Shown here one piece after another: positions 1 to 6,937 of a DNA stretch of 6,937 bases; position 1 is the first letter of the stretch, and each line of letters starts with the position of its first letter. A program made the translations under genes and the position numbers. Source of the DNA: Lysobacteraceae bacterium (GTDB lineage: Bacteria; Pseudomonadota; Gammaproteobacteria; DSM-19610); the NCBI GenBank assembly GCA_020201295.1, contig JAIVHA010000065.1:1-6937 (forward strand), written 5' to 3'. Below the pieces are notes generated by a model, which worked only from the letters and a program-made list of their open reading frames with translations, was not told the DNA's origin and did not search any database.

Positions 1-334
1 GTTGTAGTGTCGACTCCATTGGTGTAATTCGCTATTTTCCATGTCTCTCTGCCTAACAGTGTGTATCTGGGGTGTTAACGCGTTTGAACACGTGAAAATC
101 CCACATATCCTGCTCCCCGGCTGACTCGTGTGTTTTCTGCCATTTGATCAAACGCTACTGCCAAGTCCGTGTAATATCAAGGATATTTACACGGCGCCTC
201 CTGTGCCCCGCAGTTGCCACCATGCCACTGTTCCGTGGATAGGCCTTAATTCCCAGCCTTTCCTTGAAATACTTTAACTGCGGTACCTGCAATAATAATC
301 GCAACGTCCAGCTTCCATTACCAAAGGCGATCCA
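1..334. other. Left-edge region with no recognisable gene
   Basis: No reading frame here looks like a known protein. The base composition is more AT-rich than the housekeeping genes to the right, which fits non-coding or accessory DNA. Visible structure is an imperfect inverted repeat at 167-194 and a 10-bp palindrome TTTGATCAAA at 143-152. A minus-strand ATG at 42-40, preceded by purine-rich AGAGAG, opens a frame that leaves the window after 14 residues (MENSELHQWSRHYN); it is too short to judge. Confidence 0.4.
167..194. repeat. Imperfect inverted repeat (12-bp arms)
   Basis: The left arm CCGTGTAATATC (167-178) is mirrored by GATATTTACACGG (182-194) around an AAG centre, with one extra T in the right arm. 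The pairing is close enough to form a hairpin with a single bulge, or to be a dyad bound by a dimeric protein such as a repressor or tyrosine recombinase. There is no T-tract, so it does not look like a terminator. No neighbouring gene shows what it serves. Confidence 0.5.
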
Positions 335-649
335 CTAGACCCCCTCCACATCCATCCCATGCACCGCCAACCACTGCTTGCGCCGCTCGAAGTCGGGCAA
401 GGCGCGTTCCAAGCGCTGCCAGAACTCGGGGGTGTGGTGAGGGATGTGCAAATGCACCAGCTCGTGGATCACCACGTACTCGGCGATGAGTCGTGGGAGC
501 AGGATGGTCTTCCAATGGAAGTAGAGGCAGTCGCCCCTGCCGCAGGAGCTCCAGCGGATGAAATGGGTCCGGCCCTCCGCGGCCAGGTCCTGGCGTAGCC
601 GGAACCGCCCTCCCACCAGTCGGAGTGGGTTCCTGGTCCTGTACCAGTT
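335..649 (-). pseudogene. YgjP/DUF45-type (SprT-like) metallopeptidase remnant
   Basis: This is the C-terminal part of a predicted zinc metallopeptidase of the YgjP/DUF45 (COG1451-like) family. It keeps the zinc-binding HELVH motif and the family's downstream HHTPEFW and DFERRKQWL segments, and it ends at TAG 337-335. The frame can be followed upstream past a possible GTG start (616-614) through RNPLRLVGGRFRLRQD to an in-frame stop at 652-650, so the real N-terminus is missing. Inside the frame, THFIRW runs directly into SSCGRGD. In relatives as I recall them, the RW of the first motif is followed by roughly 50 residues before a second RWGSCG motif, so the two RW sites appear fused with the middle lost in frame. 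About 105 residues remain of a family usually above 200. The zinc site persists, but the fold is probably incomplete. I infer a pseudogene. Confidence 0.7.
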
Positions 650-676
650 TCAGCCAGCACCAGGGCGTTGCGTTTA

Positions 677-705
677 TTGCGATTTTCGAATATTGCGTTT
701 ACCAT
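677..705 (+). promoter_or_regulatory. Candidate sigma70 promoter for the antitoxin-like gene
   Basis: TTGCGA (677-682) and TACCAT (700-705) are separated by exactly 17 bases. Each hexamer matches the sigma70 consensus at 4 of 6 positions. They sit in an AT-rich patch about 60 bases upstream of the ATG at 765. The patch also holds TTGCGTTTA twice (668-676 and 693-701), which overlaps the hexamers and could be an operator for an autoregulated antitoxin. The match is moderate and could be chance. Confidence 0.3.
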
Positions 706-764
706 GGGTGCAAACCACAAGACCGCCGCCGTACGGCAAGCATTATCCAGCCTGGAGAATACCG

Positions 765-1028
765 ATGCGCGCGACCGACCGACTACCCGATGCCGAAACC
801 ACGGCGCTCGCCCGCGCCAGCGCCACTGAACTGAGCAAGCTGCTGGCCCGCATCCCCGTGGCCGACCGTGCCCGTGTGCAACTGGATGGGACGGACCTCA
901 TTCTGCCCCGTGATGTTCTGGCCCTGCTGCGCGATATCCTCACCGAGATGGCGCAGGGCAATGCCGTCACCATCGTGCCCACCCATGCCGAGCCCAAGCG
1001 CCCCGACCCGTCGACCGGGACAGACTGA
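765..1028 (+). CDS. Truncated excisionase-family antitoxin-like protein
   Basis: A reading frame of 87 residues begins at ATG 765, six bases after a good GGAGA ribosome binding site (754-758). The frame is open further upstream to 558, but the binding site and the onset of homology favour 765. Residues about 15-76 resemble the N-terminal arm of excisionase-type antitoxins that pair with PIN-domain toxins, including LDGTDLILP and EMAQGNAVTIVPTHAE. In those proteins the last motif leads into a helix-turn-helix beginning with a sequence like LTTQEAADLL. Here it breaks off after PTHAE into an unrelated proline-rich tail (PKRPDPSTGTD) and a stop. The DNA-binding domain is therefore absent, and no PIN toxin follows. 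I see an expressed-looking start but a broken product. The assignment rests on remembered family sequence. Confidence 0.6.
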   Translation: MRATDRLPDAETTALARASATELSKLLARIPVADRARVQLDGTDLILPRDVLALLRDILTEMAQGNAVTIVPTHAEPKRPDPSTGTD

Positions 1029-1138
1029 TTCGTGCGGTGGCGAGCTCCACCGCCATCGAGGCGGGTGAGTCCACTGAGGCAATCGAACAACGCTTGAAAT
1101 CAGGGCGTCCCCGTTTCAGGAATCTCAAGCTCGCCTGA
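1016..1138 (+). pseudogene. 3' fragment of an unidentified gene
   Basis: In the frame shifted relative to the antitoxin-like gene, an open stretch of about 40 codons ends at TGA 1136-1138. It reads RDRLIRAVASSTAIEAG, then STEAIEQRLKSGRP, and ends FRNLKLA. Its balanced composition and charged, helical character look like real protein rather than a shadow frame. It has no ATG start and no ribosome binding site; the first in-frame GTG is at 1037, and the frame upstream is closed by TGA at 911-913. It looks like the C-terminus of a gene whose front was lost in the same event that cut the antitoxin-like gene, with the junction between about 988 and 1016. I do not recognise the family. Confidence 0.35.
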
Positions 1139-1222
1139 TCAGGATTTGCGTTGCTGTGCTATTTCCAGGAGGGGGTGACGACTGGCGTTGACCAAGAAAA
1201 ATCGGCCATTTCTTGTACCCTA

Positions 1223-1263
1223 TGCCACCATAGTTTGGCCAAAGTGGCCAAACTATGGTGGCA
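1223..1263. repeat. Perfect 19-bp inverted repeat with 3-base loop
   Basis: Positions 1223-1241 (TGCCACCATAGTTTGGCCA) are exactly mirrored by 1245-1263 around an AAG centre. Outside it, TTCTTG (1210-1215) and CAAGAA (1262-1267) continue the symmetry with a bulge on the left. It lies about 30 bases beyond the 3' end of the tRNA on the tRNA's own strand, so its RNA could form a very stable hairpin downstream of the tRNA. There is no T-run directly after the stem on that strand, so it is not a canonical terminator. Other possibilities are a small mobile palindromic repeat or a protein-binding dyad. Confidence 0.8.
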
Positions 1264-1292
1264 AGAACAATTACATAACGTACTGAATTTAA

Positions 1293-1369
<77 letters not shown>

Positions 1370-1397
1370 ATGAGGGTTGGCCGCTGGCCGGCCGTAC

Positions 1398-1426
1398 AAA
1401 ACCGCGCCACCAGGACGGCGGCGCGG
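1398..1426 (-). terminator. Rho-independent terminator after rpoD
   Basis: On the minus strand CCGCGCCGCC (1426-1417) pairs with GGTGGCGCGG (1411-1402) over 10 bp, with one G-T wobble and a GTCCT loop. TTTT follows, then GT. It starts 7 bases beyond the rpoD stop codon, which is where the end of the rpsU-yqeY-dnaG-rpoD transcript is expected. The T-tract is only four long, so some read-through into the tRNA just downstream is plausible. Confidence 0.75.
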
Positions 1427-1433
1427 GCGGGGC

Positions 1434-3087
<1,654 letters not shown>

Positions 3088-3227
3088 GTTTCGTCCGGTT
3101 TCCGCTGGTGACGCCTTGAGGGGGTGTGTGCTGACCACGCAATGGCAAGAAAAGCAATCCTTCAGTATAGATCAAGCCGGATTGCATGGCTACCACGATG
3201 CTCGGGGTGAAATCCCCGTGGCGGGGG

Positions 3228-4982
3228 CTATGTCTTGCTAAGCAACTGTTCCAACATTACTTTCTCGTCTGCCGTGAGGGTGCGGAGGTGGGCTTCACCG
3301 AGCAGCCGCTCCAGTTCCCGTTCCCGGTGCTGCTGGGTAAGACGCTTCAGGGCACCTTCTAGTTCCTGTGCCATGCCGGCCTCGGGCACCTGCAGGCGTG
3401 TGGCGGCCAGTTTGTGCAGGTGGCGGCCCTGCTCCCGGTCGCGCCAGTGTTCCAGCAGGGCGCCAGTCGTGAGATGCGGGCGCTCCCGGGTGATTTCAAG
3501 GAGTTCACGCAACAGATCCATGCCCGGGCTGTGGTCATCGGCCAGGCCCTCGGGAACCTGAACCGCCTGGCCGAGGGCCGGGTGGTGCAGCAGCAGGCAG
3601 ATGGCGTGGCGCACCAGGCTGGGGCCACCACTGCTGGCGCGCGGCCGCGGCACGGGGCGCTCCGGCGCGGCGGCAGGGGGCGGTGTGTCGCCGCGCAGCA
3701 GGGCGGCAAGGCTGGAGCCCGGCATGCCGGCCAGTTCCCCGAGGCGCTGAATGAGCAGTTGGCGGAAGGCCCCCTCGCGCAGCTGCCGCAGCAGGGGGCG
3801 GGCCAGGTCCACCAGCCGGGCGCGGCCGTCCAGGCTGGCCATGTCCACCTGCCCCGTCAGCTGTTCGAACAGGTACTCGGACAGGGGGGTGGCCTCGCGC
3901 ACACGGCGCTCGAAGGCCTCGCGGCCTTCCTTGCGTACCTGGCTGTCCGGGTCTTCCCCCTCGGGCAGGAACAGGAAGCGTACCTGGCGACCGTCCTGCA
4001 ATACCGGCAAGGTGTTCTCCAGGGCGCGCCAGGCGGCCTCGCGGCCGGCGCGGTCGCCATCGAAGCAGAACACCACCTCGGGCACGGTGCGGAACAGCCG
4101 GTCGAGGTGTTCGCGGGTGGTGGACGTGCCCAGGGTGGCCACGGCATATCCAATGCCGAACTGGGCCAGGGCCGCCACGTCCATGTAGCCTTCCACCACC
4201 AGCAGGCGCTCCAGCTTGCGTTCCGCCTTGCGGGCCTCGAACAGGCCGTACAGTTCCTGGCCCTTGTGGAACACGGGGCTTTCCGGGCTGTTGAGGTACT
4301 TGGGCTTGTCGTCGCCCAGCACCCGCCCGCCGAAGCCGATCACCCGGCCGCGGCGGTCGCGGATGGGGAACATCACCCGGTCGCGAAAACGGTCATAGGG
4401 ACTGCCGTCGTCGCGGGTCAGGGTCAGGCCCAGTAGTAGCAGGTCCTGGCGGGTCTGGTGCTCCCGGCCCAGCTCGGCTTCCAGGTTCTCCCAGCCGGGC
4501 GGGGCGTAGCCGATGCCGAAACGGGCGGCGATCTCACCGCTCAGGCCGCGCTGCTTCAGATAGGTGACGGCCTTGTGGGCCTGGGGGTGTTCGCGCAACT
4601 GGCGGCGAAAATAGTGGTCGGCCTGTTCCAGCAGGGTAAAGAGTCGCCGGCTGTCGTCCGCCGGACGGGCCGCGCCGCCGTCCTCGCGCGGGACCTCCAG
4701 GCCCAGGCCGCGGGCCAGTTCCTCGATGGCCTCCACGAACTCCAGGTGCTCGAAGTCCATGAGGAAGCCGATGGCGCTGCCATGGGCGCCGCAGCCAAAA
4801 CAATGGTAGAACTGCTTGGTCTGGCTGACGGAGAAGGAAGGGGTCTTTTCGCTGTGGAAGGGGCAACAGGCGGTGTAGTCGCGGCCCGCCTTCTTCAATG
4901 GCACACGGCCGTCGATGACCTCCACGATGTCCACGCGCGCGAGGAGATCATCGATGAAGGACTGGGGGATTCTGCCGCTCAT
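3228..4982 (-). CDS. dnaG: DNA primase DnaG
   Basis: DnaG makes the short RNA primers for chromosomal replication and works with the DnaB helicase at the fork. The product has 584 residues, normal for the family. The N-terminal CHC2 zinc-binding domain shows C40, H43, C61 and C64. The catalytic core (roughly 110-430) carries DRFRDRVMFPIRD near 198-210 and GFGGR at 216-220. Its Toprim metal-binding motifs are EGYMD (264-268) and DGD (308-310). The C-terminal third (from about 440) is the variable DnaB-interaction region, after an alanine- and proline-rich linker. ATG 4982 begins MSGRIPQSFIDDLLARVDIV, the usual start, although no strong ribosome binding site precedes it. It lies 44 bases after yqeY and is probably transcribed from the rpsU promoter. 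The stop TAG is followed by a 140-base gap to rpoD holding a 5-bp GC stem (3203-3218) without a T-tract. Confidence 0.97.
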   Translation of the reverse strand: MSGRIPQSFIDDLLARVDIVEVIDGRVPLKKAGRDYTACCPFHSEKTPSFSVSQTKQFYHCFGCGAHGSAIGFLMDFEHLEFVEAIEELARGLGLEVPREDGGAARPADDSRRLFTLLEQADHYFRRQLREHPQAHKAVTYLKQRGLSGEIAARFGIGYAPPGWENLEAELGREHQTRQDLLLLGLTLTRDDGSPYDRFRDRVMFPIRDRRGRVIGFGGRVLGDDKPKYLNSPESPVFHKGQELYGLFEARKAERKLERLLVVEGYMDVAALAQFGIGYAVATLGTSTTREHLDRLFRTVPEVVFCFDGDRAGREAAWRALENTLPVLQDGRQVRFLFLPEGEDPDSQVRKEGREAFERRVREATPLSEYLFEQLTGQVDMASLDGRARLVDLARPLLRQLREGAFRQLLIQRLGELAGMPGSSLAALLRGDTPPPAAAPERPVPRPRASSGGPSLVRHAICLLLHHPALGQAVQVPEGLADDHSPGMDLLRELLEITRERPHLTTGALLEHWRDREQGRHLHKLAATRLQVPEAGMAQELEGALKRLTQQHRERELERLLGEAHLRTLTADEKVMLEQLLSKT

Positions 4983-5026
4983 GGCAGGGCATGGTACGGG
5001 CTGGGGGGCGGTCTGTCAGCCGCGCA

Positions 5027-5473
5027 TCAGCCGCCCAGCCGGGCCTTGATGCGGGCACTGACCGCGCCCATGTCGGCGCGGCCCTGCAATTGCGGCTTGA
5101 GGATGCCCATCACCTTGCCCATGTCCTTGATACCGGCGGCGCCGGTTTCGCTCACGGCGGCGTCTATCAGGGCATCGATCTCGGTGTCGGACAGGGGTTC
5201 CGGGAGGAATTCCTTCAGCACGCCAAGCTCGTATTCTTCCTGCTCGGCCAGGTCCTCGCGGTTGGCCTTGCGGTACTGTTCCAGGGATTCGCGCCGCTGC
5301 TTGCACATCTTGTCCAGCACCAGCACGATCTGCTCGTCATCCAGCTCGATGCGCTCGTCCACCTCGCGCTGCTTGATGGCGGCCGTGATCAGCCGTGCGG
5401 TGCCCAGGCGGCGCTTGTCGCCACCGCGCATGGCGTCCTTCACGGCTTGCTGGATACGGTCCTTGAGAGGCAT
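5027..5473 (-). CDS. yqeY: GatB/YqeY domain protein
   Basis: This 148-residue protein belongs to the YqeY family, whose fold is shared with the C-terminal domain of GatB, a subunit of the tRNA-dependent amidotransferase; how the stand-alone form acts is not settled. The sequence is full length: MPLKDRIQQAVKDAM at the start, a charged helical middle (LEQYRKANREDLAEQEE), the motif LKEFLPEPLSDTEID, and the conserved KDMGKVMGILKPQLQGRADM stretch near the end. It lies between rpsU (29 bases upstream) and dnaG (44 bases downstream), as in Pseudomonas, which suggests shared expression with the operon. Its probable ribosome binding site, AGGGAA at minus 5488-5483, forms one arm of a small hairpin. 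Confidence 0.95.
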   Translation of the reverse strand: MPLKDRIQQAVKDAMRGGDKRRLGTARLITAAIKQREVDERIELDDEQIVLVLDKMCKQRRESLEQYRKANREDLAEQEEYELGVLKEFLPEPLSDTEIDALIDAAVSETGAAGIKDMGKVMGILKPQLQGRADMGAVSARIKARLGG

Positions 5474-5482
5474 TGCAGCGCG

Positions 5483-5498
5483 TTCCCTTTGCAGGGAA
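5483..5498 (-). promoter_or_regulatory. Hairpin enclosing the yqeY ribosome binding site
   Basis: Between rpsU and yqeY the minus strand reads TTCCCT, GCAA, AGGGAA: a perfect 6-bp stem closed by a GNRA-type tetraloop. The right arm contains the only good Shine-Dalgarno-like sequence, about 10 bases ahead of the yqeY ATG. No T-tract follows, so it is not a standard terminator. It could limit yqeY translation unless ribosomes finishing rpsU open it, or mark an RNA processing site. In E. coli the rpsU-dnaG gap carries a known attenuating terminator; this stem is in a comparable place, but its role is inferred. Confidence 0.5.
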
Positions 5499-5502
5499 TG
5501 GC

Positions 5503-5718
5503 CTAGTACATGCGGGTGCGACGGGAGACGTCGCGAGACATCTTCTTGAGCTGACGCTTCACCGCGGCGGCCTGCTTGCGCTTGCGTTCCTGGGTGGGCT
5601 TTTCGTAGAACTCACGACGGCGTACCTCGGCCAGGGTGCCGGCCTTCTCGCAGGAGCGCTTGAAACGGCGCATCGCGACTTCAAAGGGTTCGTTTTCTCG
5701 TACACGTACGTTAGGCAT
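5503..5718 (-). CDS. rpsU: 30S ribosomal protein bS21
   Basis: bS21 is a small basic protein of the 30S subunit, near the anti-Shine-Dalgarno end of 16S rRNA, and it assists initiation of translation. The product has 71 residues, the typical gammaproteobacterial length. It begins MPNVRVRENEPFEVAMRRF, has the conserved RSCEKAGTL and RRREFYEKPT segments, and ends in an arginine- and lysine-rich tail finishing RTRMY. The frame stays open well upstream, but ATG 5718 is chosen because it gives the exact family N-terminus, and AAGG-containing sequence precedes it (AAGGTGAAAGG). It is first in the operon, with a strong-looking promoter 41 bases upstream. Confidence 0.98.
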   Translation of the reverse strand: MPNVRVRENEPFEVAMRRFKRSCEKAGTLAEVRRREFYEKPTQERKRKQAAAVKRQLKKMSRDVSRRTRMY

Positions 5719-5758
5719 GGAGCCTTTCACCTTCAGTTTGGTTTGAGTGAGACCCGCC

Positions 5759-5786
5759 ATTCTATCAGCGTGCGGCGAAAAGACAA
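5759..5786 (-). promoter_or_regulatory. Sigma70-type promoter of the rpsU-yqeY-dnaG-rpoD operon
   Basis: On the minus strand, TTGTCT (5786-5781) and TAGAAT (5764-5759) are 16 bases apart; reading the -35 as TTTGTC makes it 17. The -10 matches consensus at 5 of 6 positions and the -35 TTGTCT at 4. It lies in the tsaD-rpsU divergent intergenic region at a distance giving a leader of about 35 bases, as expected for the operon's main promoter. I see no equally good promoter for tsaD on the other strand. Confidence 0.65.
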
Positions 5787-5829
5787 AACTTCTTCTTGTG
5801 TCCTGCCCCCGGCCCGTTACCATAAGCCC

Positions 5830-6843
5830 ATGCTGGTGCTGGGAATCGAAACCTCCTGCGATGAAACCGGGGTCGCCCTCTACGATGGGGAGCGCGGCCT
5901 GCTGGCCCATGCCCTGCACAGCCAGATCGCCCTCCACGCCGAATACGGTGGCGTGGTCCCCGAGCTGGCCTCCCGGGACCATGTGCGCAAGCTGTTACCT
6001 CTTATCCATCAAGTGCTTGACGATGCCGGCGTGGCGTCGGGCGACATCGGCGGGGTGGCCTATACCGCCGGCCCGGGGCTGATCGGCGCCCTGCTGGTGG
6101 GCTCCGCCCTGGGCCGCAGCCTGGCCTGGTCCTGGGGGGTGCCCGCCGTGGGCGTGCATCACATGGAGGGCCACCTGCTGGCGCCCATGCTGGAGGCGGA
6201 GCCGCCGGCCTTCCCCTTCATCGCCCTGCTGGTGTCCGGCGGCCACACCCTGCTGGTGCGGGTGGCGGGGGTGGGGCGCTACCAAATCCTCGGTGAATCC
6301 CTGGACGACGCCGCCGGCGAGGCCTTCGACAAAACCGCCAAGCTGCTCGGCCTGCCCTATCCCGGTGGCCCGGAGCTGGCGCGGCTGGCGGAACAGGGCG
6401 ACCCGGCGCGCTTCCGCTTTCCGCGCCCCATGACCGACCGGCCGGGGCTGGATTTCAGTTTCAGCGGTCTGAAGACCTTCGCCCTCAACACCGTGCGCGA
6501 GCACGGCGGCGACCCGCAAGGGCGCGCCGACATCGCCCGCGCCTTCCAGGACGCGGTGGTGGACACGCTCGCCATCAAGTGCCGTCGCGCCCTGGAACAG
6601 ACCGGGGTGCCGCGCCTGGTGGTGGCCGGCGGCGTAGGCGCCAACCGTGCCCTGCGGGAACGGTTGCGGCAAGTGACGGATAAACTGGGTGGCGCCGTGT
6701 ACTACCCGCGCCCGGAGTTCTGCACCGACAACGGCGCCATGATCGCCTATGCCGGCGCCTGCCGCCTGGCGGCAGGCGTCCACGAGGCGCCGGTCATACA
6801 GGCGCGGGCACGCTGGTCGCTGGCGGAGCTGGAGGCGGTGTGA
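5830..6843 (+). CDS. tsaD: tRNA t6A threonylcarbamoyltransferase TsaD
   Basis: TsaD (formerly Gcp/YgjD) transfers the threonylcarbamoyl group from threonylcarbamoyl-AMP to A37 of ANN-decoding tRNAs, acting with TsaB and TsaE. The product is 337 residues, the same length as the E. coli protein. It starts MLVLGIETSCDETG, the family signature, and has the metal-binding histidines H111 and H115 in HHMEGH. It also has VSGGHT, the nucleotide-binding region DDAAGEAFDK, the FSFSGLK segment, VVAGGVGANRALR, and a C-terminal CTDNGAM whose aspartate completes the metal site. The frame is open upstream to 5473, but that part overlaps rpsU and lacks family similarity, so ATG 5830 is the start. No clear Shine-Dalgarno precedes it, which suggests a weak or leaderless-like start. 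The CAU tRNA in this window is a plausible t6A substrate. Confidence 0.97.
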   Translation: MLVLGIETSCDETGVALYDGERGLLAHALHSQIALHAEYGGVVPELASRDHVRKLLPLIHQVLDDAGVASGDIGGVAYTAGPGLIGALLVGSALGRSLAWSWGVPAVGVHHMEGHLLAPMLEAEPPAFPFIALLVSGGHTLLVRVAGVGRYQILGESLDDAAGEAFDKTAKLLGLPYPGGPELARLAEQGDPARFRFPRPMTDRPGLDFSFSGLKTFALNTVREHGGDPQGRADIARAFQDAVVDTLAIKCRRALEQTGVPRLVVAGGVGANRALRERLRQVTDKLGGAVYYPRPEFCTDNGAMIAYAGACRLAAGVHEAPVIQARARWSLAELEAV

Positions 6844-6856
6844 AACAGTATTTCAC

Positions 6857-6872
6857 CGCAAAGGCGCAAAGG
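6857..6872. repeat. Tandem CGCAAAGG repeat
   Basis: CGCAAAGG occurs twice back to back, preceded by TTTCAC, 13 bases after the tsaD stop. Short runs of this type (CGCAAAGG followed by further GCAAAG units) recur between genes in many gammaproteobacteria, as I recall; the function is unknown. Only two units are visible. Confidence 0.5.
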
Positions 6873-6875
6873 GGG

Positions 6876-6906
6876 CGGAGGAATCAATTTTTGATGCGTG
6901 CCTCCG
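6876..6906. repeat. Nested imperfect inverted repeat after tsaD
   Basis: CGGAGG (6876-6881) pairs with CCTCCG (6901-6906), and inside it ATCAA (6883-6887) pairs with TTGAT (6891-6895) across TTT. The two stems are separated by 1 base on the left and 5 on the right. It could fold in RNA as a hairpin with an internal loop and might end the tsaD transcript, but no T-tract follows the outer arm. It directly abuts the CGCAAAGG repeat and may belong to the same repeat family. Confidence 0.4.
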
Positions 6907-6937
6907 GATTGAGGAAATGAATCAGGTTTTCCCAATC

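Noticed and set aside
1..42. Minus-strand ATG at 42 with a purine-rich leader, running off the left edge
   Set aside because: Only 14 residues are visible and they match no family I recognise; too little to call a gene.
51..80. GCCTAAC and GTTAACG resembling integron attC ends
   Set aside because: The second element does not fit the GTTRRRY consensus, and the spacing is too short for an attC site with paired inner boxes.
155..223. Minus-strand micro-ORF of 22 codons crossing the 167-194 dyad
   Set aside because: No ribosome binding site and no support beyond an open frame.
469..720. Minus-strand frame with NALVLAETGTG, resembling a helicase Walker A region
   Set aside because: The lysine/threonine core of Walker A is absent (GTGPGT), and the rest is a shadow of the peptidase remnant; resemblance is over about 11 residues only.
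3414..5549. Long plus-strand open frames opposite dnaG and yqeY
   Set aside because: They mirror highly conserved genes on the other strand and show no recognisable domain.

Overview
Most of this window is a conserved chromosomal housekeeping locus of a GC-rich gammaproteobacterium. The layout is the macromolecular-synthesis operon on the minus strand (rpsU, yqeY, dnaG, rpoD) with tsaD divergent on the plus strand. YqeY between rpsU and dnaG, and a tRNA after rpoD, recall the Pseudomonas arrangement. The proteins and a CGCAAAGG-type intergenic repeat would also fit a Chromatiales or Ectothiorhodospiraceae-like lineage; genus cannot be read from the sequence.

Layout from right to left. Positions 5830-6843 hold tsaD, intact, followed by a short tail with a tandem CGCAAAGG repeat and an imperfect hairpin. 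Positions 5719-5829 are the divergent intergenic region with a good sigma70-type promoter facing rpsU. rpsU, yqeY and dnaG are intact. rpoD (1434-3087) is clearly recognisable but broken as written: about 58 codons covering sigma region 1.2 are absent and the reading frame shifts at the junction near 2784. A convincing intrinsic terminator follows rpoD, then a CAU-anticodon tRNA (probably tRNA-Ile2).

Positions 1-1290, on the 3' side of the tRNA, look like a decayed accessory region. They hold an internally deleted YgjP/DUF45-type metallopeptidase remnant, a truncated excisionase-type antitoxin lacking its DNA-binding half and its toxin partner, a 3' fragment of an unidentified gene, a perfect 19-bp inverted repeat, and about 330 bases with no recognisable gene.

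The operon couples the start of translation (S21), replication priming (DnaG) and transcription initiation (RpoD); TsaD makes the t6A modification of tRNAs. I found no convincing new multi-gene system. The most notable signal is the set of deletion-like junctions (rpoD, the peptidase, the antitoxin), which may be real decay or an assembly problem.
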